A DNA stretch of 33,777 bases from 3107 sp965216225 (GCA_965216225.1 CBDCFF010000014.1:1-33777), one strand, 5' to 3'. Shown: positions 16,191-24,855, counted from the stretch's first letter. Program-made: numbers and translations. Notes: a model not told the origin generated them from the letters alone.

Positions 16191-17106
16191 TCAAGGTTTG
16201 ATTTTGGACCACTGGCGGTTTTCGCGGATCAGGGTATTTGCGAGGATGATGAGCTTGCGCATGATTGCCACAAGAGCGACCTTGGCTTTCTTGCCCTTTT
16301 GACGCAAAGCCTTGTAGACGCAGGTGAGTTGGGAATTGCAGCGCGCTGCGACGAGGGCGGGCATGTAGAGCGCCTGGCGAAGCCCGGCTCGTCCGCCTCC
16401 GATTTTCGCTCTGGCTGTCCATTTGCCGGACTTGCGCACGAAGGGAGCCAGGCCCGCAAGCGCGGCGGCCTGCTTGGGCGTCAAGGTTCCGATCTCCGGC
16501 ATTTCGATGAGTATTGCGACGGCAGGGGATCGACCGCAGGATCTCGAACTGTCTGGCAAGCTTTGCATCCTCGCGGATACGCTTCTTCAACTCGGCATCG
16601 AGTTGGGCAAGTTGCTTTGCAATCTGGCGCATCCTGGTTTTCAGTTGCGCCTTGACGAGTGTGTTGCGCGCACCGCAGAGCCGGTTCCGGCAGGCAGTCT
16701 GGTCCTTGATGAGAGCGCTCCGGGCGACATGCACCTCCCGCAGATCGTTCATGGGTTCATCGCGCAACGGTGAAGCCTTCAGGTCAAGCATCGCCCCCAT
16801 GCGGGCCAGCAGTTCCGCATCGATCCGGTCAGTTTTGGCGGACTGGCCGACCGCTTCGGCGAAGCGGCGGGCGCGTTTGGGGTTCACCTTGACCATGGCG
16901 TGAGCCGTCTTTGAAAGGCGGGCCTCCAGATCGCGATGATAGCGTCCTGCAGGCTCGTAGACGACGCGGCAGCACTGCGGGCCGATCCGGTTCTTCAGCG
17001 TCTTCAGTCCTGTCCGGTCGTTGGTGAAGCGTTTCGCCTTGCCATCGCTCAGGCGATGGGTGTCGAGATGATCTTTCGAGATGTCGATGCCGATGGTATC
17101 ATTCAT
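16191..17106 (-). pseudogene. IS110-family transposase, frameshifted
   Basis: Translation from the ATG at 17106 gives MNDTIGIDISKDHLDTHRL with the first Asp, VVYEPAGRYHRDLEA with the Glu, and KTDRIDAELLARM. The frame is correct as far as FEILRSIP near 16525. There several bases of the conserved SIPG region are missing, and the sequence continues in another frame as AVAILIEMPEIGTLTPKQ, ending at 16191. The C-terminal transposase_20 domain with the catalytic Ser is therefore out of frame. The element would need an enzyme supplied by another copy. Confidence 0.85.
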
Positions 17107-17325
17107 GACCTTTTCGTCTCCCGTTCTTGTCATACGAGGCAGGGGTGTTCCCTCCTCCACTATCTGTTCGGGTTCATCAAAAGGGCGGGGGTGATCCATC
17201 TTGAGAACGGTCCTCAAAGACCAGGGCATCATCGATCCATCCCCCGCCACCCCTCGGGCCGCTGCAGCGGCCCGAGGGGTGGCATCCGTATCGCACGGAT
17301 ACGAATGCCTGGGAAATCCAATAGA
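17107..17325 (-). ncRNA. Candidate IS110 bridge RNA region (copy 2)
   Basis: This 219-bp non-coding region lies between the element's left end and the transposase start, where IS110-group bridge RNAs are encoded. Read on the minus strand it begins with a hairpin (17281-17309: inner stem CGTATC/GATACG, outer stem GGCAT/ATGCC). A perfect 38-bp palindrome at 17246-17283 follows, overlapping the first stem by three bases, so the two folds are alternatives. Folding and position support the call. There is no homology evidence. Confidence 0.55.
17246..17283. repeat. 38-bp perfect palindrome in the IS110 leader
   Basis: The sequence is its own reverse complement over 38 bases, centred between 17264 and 17265 on CTGCAG. 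It is very GC-rich, with half-site core CCCCTCGGGCCGC. With no loop it would form a cruciform in DNA or a very stable hairpin or duplex in RNA. Confidence 0.95.
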
Positions 17326-18258
17326 CAAGGGCATTTCCACGGGCGACTTTCAGGAGGCTCCTGGGGCGCTGTTGGGGCCGAACGCGGCAGGGCTTTCATC
17401 GAGCACCATCTCGCGATTGAAAGCGGACTGGGGGGCGGAGTATGAACGCTGGCAGCGCCGCGATCTCAGTGCCCGGCGTTTCGTCTATGTCCGGGCCGAT
17501 GGTGTCTATTTCCAACCGCGTATGGAAGAGCAGAAACAATGCGTTCTGGTGCTGATCGGCGCGGATGAGTGGGGCCGCAAGGAGGTTCTGGGCCTCACCG
17601 ACGGCTACCGTGAAAGCACGCAGAGTTGGCGCGAGTTGCTGCTCGATCTCAAGCGTCGCGGGCTGTCCCACGCCCCCGATCTGGCCATTGGCGACGGCGC
17701 CCCAAGGGTTACGGGGGTTCCGGGCGGCGCTGCGCGAAGTCTTCGGCAGCACCCCGGAACAACGGTGCTGGGTTCACAAGACCGGAAACGTTCTCAATGC
17801 CATGCCCAAATCGGTGCAGGCCAAAGCCAAAGGCCACCTGCATGATATCTGGCAGGCGGAAACGAAGACCGAAGCCGGGGCCGCCTTCGATTTCTTCGTG
17901 GAAACCTACGGCGCGAAATATGACAAGGCGGTTGGGAAACTGACCAAAGACCGGGCTGTGCTGCTCTCCTTCTACGGCTTCCCTGCTGAGCACTGGAAGC
18001 ACATCCGAACCACGAACCCGATCGAGAGCACCTTCGCCACCGTCCGCCACCGCACCGGCAAAACCAAAGGCTGCCTGAGCCGCAAGACCGGGTTGGCCAT
18101 GGCATTCAAGCTGATGATGTCAGCGCAAGGAAAATGGCGAAAGCTCGACGGCGCCAACCGCATGCCAGAGATCATTGAAGGGGTTGAGTTCACAGACGGG
18201 ATCAAGCAAATTCAAAACGCCGCATGATCTCACCATCACCAACTTTCGGGCATAGCTC

Positions 18259-18484
18259 AAACATGGGATCAAACACCTACTTCTGTGACCCTCAAAGCCC
18301 CTGGCAACGCGGTAGCAATGAAAACACCAATGGCCTGTTGCGCCAGTATTTCCCAAAAGGCACAGACCTCGGCCAACACTGCCCCGATGAGTTGGAGGCG
18401 GCCGCATTCACGTTAAACAGCCGCCCCCGCAAAACACTCGGATGGAAAACACCAGTTGAAGCATTGGACGAAATCTTGAGATGA
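18259..18484 (+). pseudogene. IS30-family transposase, C-terminal fragment
   Basis: The frame encodes NTYFCDPQSPWQRGSNENTN, then LLRQYFPKGTDLGQ, and ends PRKTLGWKTPVEALDEILR at a TGA (18482-18484). This is the conserved end of IS30 transposases, including the PWQRGSNEN block with the catalytic Glu. Its upstream continuation lies across the IS256 insertion at 15701-15719 and is then cut by IS110 copy 1, so most of the gene is absent. Confidence 0.9.
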
Positions 18485-18675
18485 GATATGAACGCAACCA
18501 TTGCGACAACCGTTTGAATCCGCCGGGGGCGGGTTCAGGCGGTCGTCGCGACGGCTTGAGACAGGAGGTTGCGATGACCATTCGAAGGCGGGGTTTTCAA
18601 AGTCGGCGCCGCCATTGTCCGGGCGTTGTCTGTCGTTCGCGGAGCGCGGGGAGAGCGCCGTTGATCGCGCTCGGG
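18485..18675. other. IS30 end and unassigned spacer
   Basis: The first 30 bases or so, including CAACCATTGCGACAAC, probably contain the IS30 right end. The rest, up to the protease gene, shows no gene, hairpin or repeat that I can support. This is the right border of the IS island. Confidence 0.4.
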
Positions 18676-19398
18676 TCACAGCGCCGCTGCGGTTCGGCGC
18701 ACCACCGCCTGACGCTCGGCATTTGGCGGATGAGTGCCCAGAAAACGATCGCCGGGATCGGGGATGCGGGTAAAGTAAAGCGCCCCGCGCACCGGGTCGT
18801 ATCCGGCGCGATGGGTGATGACCGCGCCCAGCTCATCAGCCTGCAATTCGAATTTCCTGGAATACTGCCGCGCGCCAATGGTCGCCCCGAGATCCATGAC
18901 GGGTTGAGCATCTATTCCCAGCGCGGCCGCCGCGATGGTGCCGATCAAGGCCCCGGCGATGGCGTTCTGCCGGGTTTTCGGAATATGCCCCCTTATGTGA
19001 TGCGCCGCCTCGTGTCCCAGGACAAAGGCCACCTCATCCCGGTTCTGCATGTTGGCAATCAGCTTTTGCGTGAATCCGATCACCGGGCGTCCTGATTTGT
19101 CGAGCGTCTGGAATGCGTTGGGCGGCAGACTGGCATCCGGATGCACCACGATGCCGAAATCGCAATTCGTGCCCTGGGTGCGTTCGCGACAGATCTGTTC
19201 GGCAATCGGCTCCATCCGGGCGACCGCCGCGTTGAAGTTGCGGCGGGCCACGGCAGCGGGCAGCGGCTGAACCTGCACGGTCGATCCGTTCTGCGGTAGT
19301 CCGTTCTGCACCGGGCCGGGGGTCGTGGTTCCGATACAGGCGGACAGGGACAGAACTGCGACAAGACCCGGAAGAAGGGGGCGGCGATACTGTTTCAT
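18676..19398 (-). CDS. M48-family metalloprotease, lipoprotein
   Basis: The 240-residue protein starts with a lipoprotein signal peptide (VAVLSLSAC, lipidated Cys at residue 21). It should therefore sit on a periplasmic face of an envelope membrane. The zinc site is FVLGHEAAHHIRGH (HEXXH), with the third ligand probably the Glu in FELQADELGA. A GTHPPNAER segment near the end is typical of M48 peptidases. Such small lipoprotein M48 enzymes (LoiP/YggG-like) act in envelope protein quality control. The gene is divergent from the small protein at 19494 and appears complete. Confidence 0.9.
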   Translation of the reverse strand: MKQYRRPLLPGLVAVLSLSACIGTTTPGPVQNGLPQNGSTVQVQPLPAAVARRNFNAAVARMEPIAEQICRERTQGTNCDFGIVVHPDASLPPNAFQTLDKSGRPVIGFTQKLIANMQNRDEVAFVLGHEAAHHIRGHIPKTRQNAIAGALIGTIAAAALGIDAQPVMDLGATIGARQYSRKFELQADELGAVITHRAGYDPVRGALYFTRIPDPGDRFLGTHPPNAERQAVVRRTAAAL

Positions 19399-19493
19399 GG
19401 CGCAAGTCTAACATGGCGGCCGCGCCGCGCCAGCGAAAACGACAACAGGCCGCGCGGGCTTGCAATCCTCCGCCGGCACCGTAATCTCGCCCC

Positions 19494-19733
19494 ATGTTTA
19501 CCATCGAGCATGAGTTTGACACCACCGTCATCACCCTCGTCGATGAGCCTGACAGCCATTTGCGCGAAGACATCACCATCCACGCTTTCGACGATTGCGT
19601 CACTGTGGAGCAATTCGACCCGCGCACCGACACTGTTCAGAAAGTGACCCTGTCGATTTCGCAGCTCAACGATCTTGCCGCCGCGCTGAACCTGCCTGAA
19701 GGCGTCTACCGTCTGGTGCAGTGCCGGTCATGA
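19494..19733 (+). CDS. Small protein of unknown function
   Basis: The product is a 79-residue acidic protein beginning MFTIEHEFDTTVITLVDEPD. It has an alternating hydrophobic pattern suggesting beta strands, and a C-terminal helix (SISQLNDLAAALNLPEGV). No signal peptide or known motif is visible. The composition looks like a genuine gene of this genome. It lies 95 bases from the divergent M48 protease gene and upstream of the copper locus. I do not recognise it. Confidence 0.6.
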   Translation: MFTIEHEFDTTVITLVDEPDSHLREDITIHAFDDCVTVEQFDPRTDTVQKVTLSISQLNDLAAALNLPEGVYRLVQCRS

Positions 19734-19770
19734 AATCCGGGATTTCGGGATGCCGCGCGCCGCCGTGGCA

Positions 19771-19808
19771 TGGACACGGACACGGACACGGATGCGGACA
19801 CGGATGCC
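19771..19808 (+). repeat. Short GGACAC/GGATGC tandem array
   Basis: Six-base units related to GGACAC and GGATGC repeat about six times (GGACACGGACACGGATGC and onward). In one frame they read as Asp-Thr and Asp-Ala repeats. They lie upstream of the copA promoter and are unlikely to be translated. Confidence 0.7.
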
Positions 19809-19887
19809 GCCGCCCTCTGCCCCGACCCTGTTCCGGGCGGCCAACCTGAACAGGTCGGGAATTTTCATGAAAACACCGGTTTCCCTC

Positions 19888-19918
19888 TTGACCTTCCAGT
19901 AACTGGAAGCCTTATCTC
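19888..19918 (+). promoter_or_regulatory. CueR-type copper-responsive promoter of copA
   Basis: A TTGACC -35 element (19888-19893) is followed by a 19-base spacer and TATCTC as the -10 element. The spacer contains a perfect dyad, CTTCCAG-TAA-CTGGAAG. The overlong 19-base spacing with a dyad between the hexamers is the hallmark of MerR-family promoters, and the sequence closely resembles known CueR sites. The regulator itself is encoded at 22258. Transcription should start about 30 bases before the copA ATG. Confidence 0.92.
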
Positions 19919-19955
19919 CTGTGCTGTCGCAACCGGGATCAAAAGGCCCGCGTCC

Positions 19956-22214
19956 ATGGTTCATACCGCCGTCCTTTCCGTCTCCGGCATGTCCTGCGCT
20001 TCTTGCGTCGGGCGGGTGCAGCGCGCCCTCGAAGTCATTGACGGCGTGACCGAAGCGACGGTCAGCCTGGCGGCGGAAAACGTGCGTGTCGTCTATCGCG
20101 CCCCGGCCGATCCGGCGGCGCTTGCCACGGCGCTCGTGAAGGCCGGATATCCGCTCCGGCGCGGCATGACGGGTTCGGCGGGTGTCGCGGACCGCCGCTC
20201 TGACGAGATCGCCACCCTGCGGCGCGATGCGCTTGTCGCCGCGTTGCTGACACTGCCGATCTTCACCGTGGAAATGGGCGGGCATGTGTTCCCGGCGCTG
20301 CATCACCTTGTCGATCAGACGATGGGGCAGCAGACCAGCCGGGTTCTTCAGTTTCTTCTGGCCACGCTGATCCTGATCGGGCCGGGCCGGGTGTTCTGCG
20401 CCAGGGGCATTCCCGCCCTGCTGCGCGCCGTGCCGGAGATGAACAGCCTTGTGGCGCTGGGCACGCTGGCCGCGTGGGGCTATTCCGCGGTCGCGACATT
20501 CGCGCCTGCGCTTCTTCCCGCCGACGCGCGCGCGGTCTATTTCGAAGCCGCCGGGGCAATCGTTTCGCTGGTCCTGGCCGGGCGGCTTCTGGAGGCCCGC
20601 GCCAAAGGCCGCACCGGCGACGCCATTCGCCGCCTGATCGGCTTGCAGCCGCAGACGGCGCTGGTCGAGCGCGGCGGACAACCGCAGGAGACCCCGATTG
20701 CCGACGTGCTGCCCGGCGACATCCTGCATGTGCGTCCGGGCGAAAAGGTCGCCGTGGATGGTGTGGTCATCGAAGGCGCCTCCTTCGTCGATGAAAGCAT
20801 GTTGACCGGAGAGCCCGCGCCGGTGTCGAAATCCGAAGGCGCGCAGGTCAGCGGCGGCACCGTGAACGGGGCGGGCGCGTTCCGGTTTCGGGCGACCGCA
20901 GTCGGGGCGGACACCGCGCTGGCCCGGATCATCCGCATGGTCGAAACCGCGCAGGCCACACGGTTGCCCGTTCAGGCGCTGGTCGATCGGATAACATTCC
21001 GGTTCGTCCCCGCCGTGCTGCTGGCGGCATTGGCCACCGTGGGTCTGTGGCTGATCCTTGGCCCCGACCCGGCCCTGACCCACGCGCTGGTCGCGGGCGT
21101 TTCCGTCCTGATCATCGCCTGCCCCTGTGCGATGGGGCTGGCGACGCCGACCTCGATCATGGTCGGCGCCGGCCGGGCGGCGGAACTGGGGGTGCTCTTT
21201 CGCAAGGGCGAGGCACTGCAAACGCTGGGCGGGGCGGGGATTGTCGCCTTCGACAAGACCGGAACGCTGACGCAGGGGCGGCCCGAGCTTGTCGGGATCG
21301 AGGTTTCCGACGGCTTCGATCCGAGGCTGGTGCTGCGCCTGGCCGCCGCCGCCGAGGCCCGATCCGAACACCCGGTTTCACGGGCCGTTCTGCGCGCAGC
21401 GGACCCCGACCTGCCCGAAGCCGAACGCTTTCGGTCCATCACCGGTTACGGTGTTTCGGCGATGGTGGAGGGGCGCAGGGTGCTTGTCGGCGCTGACCGC
21501 CTTTTTGCGCGCGAGGGCATCGACCTGGGCCGCCTGCCCGACACTGGCCGGAAATGGGCCGAACGCGGGCACACCCCGCTTTATGCGGCGATTGACGGGC
21601 GGGCGGCGGCGGTGCTTGGCGTGGCGGACCCGGTCAAGCCCACCGCCGGGGCTGCAATCGCGGAACTGCGCCGGGCGGGCAGGCGGGTGGTCATGATCAC
21701 CGGCGACAACCGGATCGCGGCGCGCGCGATTGCCGCCGAAACAGGCATCGGGGAAGTCATCGCCGAAGTTCTGCCGGAGGGAAAACTCGCCGCGCTGGAC
21801 AGCCTGCGCGCAACCGGGCAGCGCCTGGCCTTTGTGGGCGATGGCATCAACGATGCGCCTGCGCTGGCTGCGGCGGATGTGGGAATCGCGATCGGCACAG
21901 GCGCCGACATCGCGATAGAGGCCGCCGATGTGGTGCTCATGTCCGGCGATCCGGCGGGCGTTCTTCAGGCGATCACGATGTCCGGGGCGACCTTGCGCAA
22001 TATCCGGCAGAACCTTTTCTGGGCCTTCGGCTACAATATCGCATTGATCCCGGTGGCTGCGGGCGCGCTGTATCCGATGTTCGGCGTGCTTCTGTCCCCC
22101 GGCCTTGCCGCAGGCGCCATGGCGCTGTCTTCGGTGTTCGTGCTGACGAATGCGCTGCGCCTGGGCAGGCCGGCTCTGCAATGGCGCACAGGCGGGGGGC
22201 GCGGGGTATCCTGA
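19956..22214 (+). CDS. copA: Copper-exporting P1B-type ATPase
   Basis: The 752-residue pump moves Cu(I) from cytoplasm to periplasm using ATP. It has one N-terminal metal-binding domain (SGMSCASC) and membrane helices with the CPC transport motif (IIACPCAMGL). The actuator motif is LTGEP, the phosphorylation site is DKTGTLTQG, the HP motif is SEHPVS, and the hinge is VGDGINDAPAL. The frame is open from 19770, but the CueR promoter lies inside that extension, so the ATG at 19956 is the real start. cueR follows 43 bases downstream on the same strand. Confidence 0.96.
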   Translation: MVHTAVLSVSGMSCASCVGRVQRALEVIDGVTEATVSLAAENVRVVYRAPADPAALATALVKAGYPLRRGMTGSAGVADRRSDEIATLRRDALVAALLTLPIFTVEMGGHVFPALHHLVDQTMGQQTSRVLQFLLATLILIGPGRVFCARGIPALLRAVPEMNSLVALGTLAAWGYSAVATFAPALLPADARAVYFEAAGAIVSLVLAGRLLEARAKGRTGDAIRRLIGLQPQTALVERGGQPQETPIADVLPGDILHVRPGEKVAVDGVVIEGASFVDESMLTGEPAPVSKSEGAQVSGGTVNGAGAFRFRATAVGADTALARIIRMVETAQATRLPVQALVDRITFRFVPAVLLAALATVGLWLILGPDPALTHALVAGVSVLIIACPCAMGLATPTSIMVGAGRAAELGVLFRKGEALQTLGGAGIVAFDKTGTLTQGRPELVGIEVSDGFDPRLVLRLAAAAEARSEHPVSRAVLRAADPDLPEAERFRSITGYGVSAMVEGRRVLVGADRLFAREGIDLGRLPDTGRKWAERGHTPLYAAIDGRAAAVLGVADPVKPTAGAAIAELRRAGRRVVMITGDNRIAARAIAAETGIGEVIAEVLPEGKLAALDSLRATGQRLAFVGDGINDAPALAAADVGIAIGTGADIAIEAADVVLMSGDPAGVLQAITMSGATLRNIRQNLFWAFGYNIALIPVAAGALYPMFGVLLSPGLAAGAMALSSVFVLTNALRLGRPALQWRTGGGRGVS

Positions 22215-22257
22215 CACAGCCCCGGCAGCGGAATGAAGGGGAACGAAGGAGGCGGCA

Positions 22258-22641
22258 ATGAATATCGGCGATGTTGCGGCGCGCGCGGGACTGCCTGCCA
22301 GAACCATCCGTTATTATGAAGGGATCGGCCTGATCGCGCCCGCGCGGGACACCAACGGCTATCGTGTGTTTTCAGCGCCGGACCTGCACAAGCTGGCGTT
22401 TCTGGGCCGGGCGCGGTCGCTGGGATTTTCCATAGAGGATTGCCGCACCCTGCTTGCCCTCTATGAGGATCGCGCCCGCGCCAGCGCCGATGTGAAACAT
22501 GTGGCGCAGGGGCATCTGGACCGGATCGACCGCAAACTGGCGGAACTGTCCCGGATGCGCGGCGCGCTGGCCGACCTGATCCACGCCTGTGCGGGGGATG
22601 ACCGGCCCGATTGCCCGATCCTCGGGGATCTGGCGGGGTGA
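22258..22641 (+). CDS. cueR: MerR-family copper regulator CueR
   Basis: The 127-residue protein has the MerR winged helix (IGDVAARAGLPARTIRYYEG) and a long dimerisation helix. Its metal-binding loop is CAGDDRPDC, with Cys at 111 and 119, matching the two copper-binding cysteines of CueR. Ser76 is at the position that distinguishes monovalent-ion sensors. A GGAGG sequence precedes the ATG. It should activate the copA promoter when Cu(I) is bound. Being downstream of copA, it is probably included in that transcript, giving self-regulation. Confidence 0.94.
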   Translation: MNIGDVAARAGLPARTIRYYEGIGLIAPARDTNGYRVFSAPDLHKLAFLGRARSLGFSIEDCRTLLALYEDRARASADVKHVAQGHLDRIDRKLAELSRMRGALADLIHACAGDDRPDCPILGDLAG

Positions 22642-22770
22642 TGCGCCGCCATCCCGTGGCCCGATCAGAAGGCCGGATCGTCTTTTATATTGCAGCCATG
22701 TTCCGGGTATCGTCAGCAGCCATTCCCGCAGAGCCGGGGCGACGCCACGGCTTCATTCAGGCGTCAGGCG

Positions 22771-24834
22771 TCAGGCATCGCCGCTTCGCAGCACTTCAAG
22801 AAACGCCTCGCCAAAACGTCTCACCTGCTGTTCCACCATGCCGTGTATGTTGTAAAGCTCCGCAAGACTCGCCGGGCGGCGCTCGGCAATGCGGCGCAGC
22901 GTTGCATGGGTGCAGCACATGTACCTGTCGGCGCCATCCGCGCCACGCGCAAGCATCTGCTGCGCCTCTGCCAGCCGGTCGAAAATCGCCCCGGCCTCAG
23001 GTCCGGCATCAGGCCCGGCAATCCCGTGCCGCGCCGGATGCAGGGGCGGGTTTTCCGCCCTGCCGATCACCGACAGGAATGCCGCCCCGTAGCGCTCCAG
23101 TTTCTTGTCGCCGACGCCATTCACGCGGGCCATGGCATCAAGCGTTGCCGGTCTCGTCTGCGCCATCTCGATCAGGGTGCGGTCGGTGAAGATGATGTAG
23201 GCGGGCAGGTTCGCGGCCCGCGCCAGAGCGCGACGCCTTGCCTTGAGCGCGGAAAGAAGCGGAGCGTCGCCGTCACTCACCAGCGCCTTCACCGCCGGGC
23301 CGCGCCGGGCCGCGCGCAGGCTGTCGCGGCGCAATTCGATGCCGGCCTCTCCTCGCAGAATGGGCCGCGCGGCCTCTGTCATGCGCAGCGCGCCGTGGCG
23401 TTCCGGGTCCGGGCGCACCAGATCATGCCCCATTATCTGGCGGAAGATCGCCTGCCATTGCCGCCGGTCGAACTCCTTCCCGACGCCGAAAGTGGGCAGG
23501 GCGTCATGGCCGCGTTGGCGCATCCTGTCGGTCCTGTTGCCGATCAGGATGTCGATCAGGTGCCCGGCCCCGAAATACTCGCCGGTGCGCAGAATGGCCG
23601 ACAGCGCCTTCTGCACCGCTTCGCTGCCGTCGAAAACCTCGGCGGGCGTTTCGCACAGGTCGCAGTTGCCGCACGGCGCCGTGTCTTCGCCGAAATAGGT
23701 CAGGAGTTTCTGGCGGCGGCAGCGCAGCGCCTCCGCCAGGCCCAGCAGCGCGTTGAGCCGGGCATGATCGGCCATGCGCCGCGCCGGTGGCGCAAGCCCT
23801 TCGTCGATCTGGGCGCGGCGCAGGCGTATGTCATCGGCTCCGAAAAGGGTCAGGGTTTCGGCAGGCGCGCCATCGCGCCCGGCGCGGCCGATTTCCTGAT
23901 AATAGGCTTCGATGGATTTCGGCAGATCGGCATGGGCGACCCAGCGAATATCCGGCTTGTCCACGCCCATGCCAAAGGCGACGGTGGCGACGACGATCAG
24001 CCCGTCTTCGTGCTGAAACCGCGCCTCGACATCCCGGCGACGGTCCGACTCCATCCCGCCGTGATAGGCGCAGGCGGCCTGTCCGGCATCGCACAGCGCC
24101 TCGGCAAGCGTTTCGGTCCTGGCCCGCGTGCCGCAATAGACGATGCCCGACTGCCCCCGGCGCGCCGCGGCAAAGGCAAGGATCTGCCGACGCGCCTGAT
24201 GCTTGGCCTGAAAGGCCAGATGGATATTCGGGCGGTCAAAGCCGTGCAGAAAGATCGCGGGGGGCTTGCCGTCGAAAAGCCGCGCAATGATTTCGTCCCG
24301 CGTTTCCGCATCCGCCGTCGCGGTGAAGGCGGCAAGGGGGACATTCAGGGCGCGGCGCAATTCGCCGATCCGCAGGTAGTCCGGGCGGAAATCGTGGCCC
24401 CACTGGCTGACGCAATGCGCCTCATCCACTGCGATCAGGCCGACACCCGCCCGCAGCAGCATGTTCCACGCACCGCCGGAGGCCAGCCGCTCCGGCGACA
24501 TGTAGAGGAGTTTCAGCCGCCCGGCCTCCAGCGCCCGGTGGACCCGGTCGGTTTCCTCTTCCGTGTTGCCCGAGGTCAGCGCGCCCGCCTCCACCCCCGC
24601 CAGCCGCAGCGCCCGCACCTGATCGCGCATCAGCGCGATCAGCGGAGAGATGACGACGGTAACACCCTCGCGGCACAGGGCGGGCAGTTGAAAGCACAGG
24701 GATTTCCCGCCGCCCGTGGGCATGATGGCCAGGGCGTTCCGGCCCCCGGTCACGGCCTTCACGATCTCTGCCTGTCCGGGGCGGAAATCGGAGAATCCGA
24801 AGACGGAGGAAAGAAGTGCCTGCGGTTCGGGCAT
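22771..24834 (-). CDS. recQ: ATP-dependent DNA helicase RecQ
   Basis: The 687-residue protein has all RecQ landmarks. These are FRPGQAEIV (motif 0), MPTGGGKSLCFQLP (Walker A), AVDEAHCVSQWGHDFRPDY (DEAH with the aromatic loop), AFTATAD, and YYQEIGRAGRDG (motif VI). The zinc-binding Cys set falls in CRRQK..CGNCDLC, followed by the RQC winged helix. One HRDC domain is clear (LPAYIIFTDRTLIEMAQTRP). A second, weaker HRDC-like block ends the protein (MCCTHATLRRIAERRPASLA). I chose the ATG at 24834; an in-frame start at 24888 would add 18 residues across a GTCT repeat. It converges with cueR. Confidence 0.95.
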   Translation of the reverse strand: MPEPQALLSSVFGFSDFRPGQAEIVKAVTGGRNALAIMPTGGGKSLCFQLPALCREGVTVVISPLIALMRDQVRALRLAGVEAGALTSGNTEEETDRVHRALEAGRLKLLYMSPERLASGGAWNMLLRAGVGLIAVDEAHCVSQWGHDFRPDYLRIGELRRALNVPLAAFTATADAETRDEIIARLFDGKPPAIFLHGFDRPNIHLAFQAKHQARRQILAFAAARRGQSGIVYCGTRARTETLAEALCDAGQAACAYHGGMESDRRRDVEARFQHEDGLIVVATVAFGMGVDKPDIRWVAHADLPKSIEAYYQEIGRAGRDGAPAETLTLFGADDIRLRRAQIDEGLAPPARRMADHARLNALLGLAEALRCRRQKLLTYFGEDTAPCGNCDLCETPAEVFDGSEAVQKALSAILRTGEYFGAGHLIDILIGNRTDRMRQRGHDALPTFGVGKEFDRRQWQAIFRQIMGHDLVRPDPERHGALRMTEAARPILRGEAGIELRRDSLRAARRGPAVKALVSDGDAPLLSALKARRRALARAANLPAYIIFTDRTLIEMAQTRPATLDAMARVNGVGDKKLERYGAAFLSVIGRAENPPLHPARHGIAGPDAGPEAGAIFDRLAEAQQMLARGADGADRYMCCTHATLRRIAERRPASLAELYNIHGMVEQQVRRFGEAFLEVLRSGDA

Positions 24835-24855
24835 CGGGCCTGCTGTCGTCGATCC

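Larger units (their letters stand above)
16178..17325 (-). mobile_element. IS110-family element (copy 2) inside IS256
   Basis: The element sits between CAAG at 16174-16177 and CAAG at 17326-17329. Deleting it with one CAAG rejoins the IS256 codons LPWPYLK and GISTGDF in frame, so the ends are well fixed. As in copy 1, the transposase stop lies only 13 bases from one end, and a 219-bp non-coding region lies at the other. In transposase orientation the duplicated core reads CTTG. It includes CT, the core dinucleotide known for IS621. Confidence 0.9.
15752..18227 (+). pseudogene. IS256-family transposase, split by IS110 and frameshifted
   Basis: The first exon-like part (to 16177) encodes SSDPLTDILQTGARQLL and ends RSIEELLPWPYLK. 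The gene resumes at 17330 with GISTGDFQEAPGALLG and a DDE core (YVRADGVYFQPRMEEQ). Near 17700 the frame shifts: DLAIGDGA continues as FRAALREVFG one frame over, consistent with an inserted base. The last part contains HWKHIRTTNPIEST with the Glu and ends at 18227. The start is unclear: an ATG at 15752 is in frame, but relatives begin closer to the TKSTITP segment. The gene is non-functional twice over. Confidence 0.88.
15720..18258 (+). mobile_element. IS256-family element (copy 2), carrying a nested IS110
   Basis: The ends are GAGTTATAGCCGAAAGTTGG at 15720 and its imperfect inverse ending at 18258. A perfect 9-bp target duplication, AAACATGGG, flanks it at 15711-15719 and 18259-18267, within an IS30 gene. 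IS110 copy 2 (16178-17325) lies inside the transposase gene. Without it the element is about 1.39 kb. Its last 257 bases match the fragment at the left edge of the window. Confidence 0.92.
15711..18267. repeat. 9-bp target-site duplication AAACATGGG around IS256 copy 2
   Basis: AAACATGGG occurs at 15711-15719 and 18259-18267, immediately outside the two IS256 ends. Removing the element and one copy restores a continuous IS30 transposase frame (HQQNMGSNTYFCDP). This makes the boundaries secure. Confidence 0.93.

Noticed and set aside
19770..19955. N-terminal extension of CopA (MDTDTD repeat region)
   Set aside because: The CueR promoter lies inside it and transcription should start after 19918.
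19728..21371. Long minus-strand frame opposite copA
   Set aside because: Its composition is Gln/Arg/Gly-rich with no motif, and the plus strand carries all P1B-ATPase motifs.
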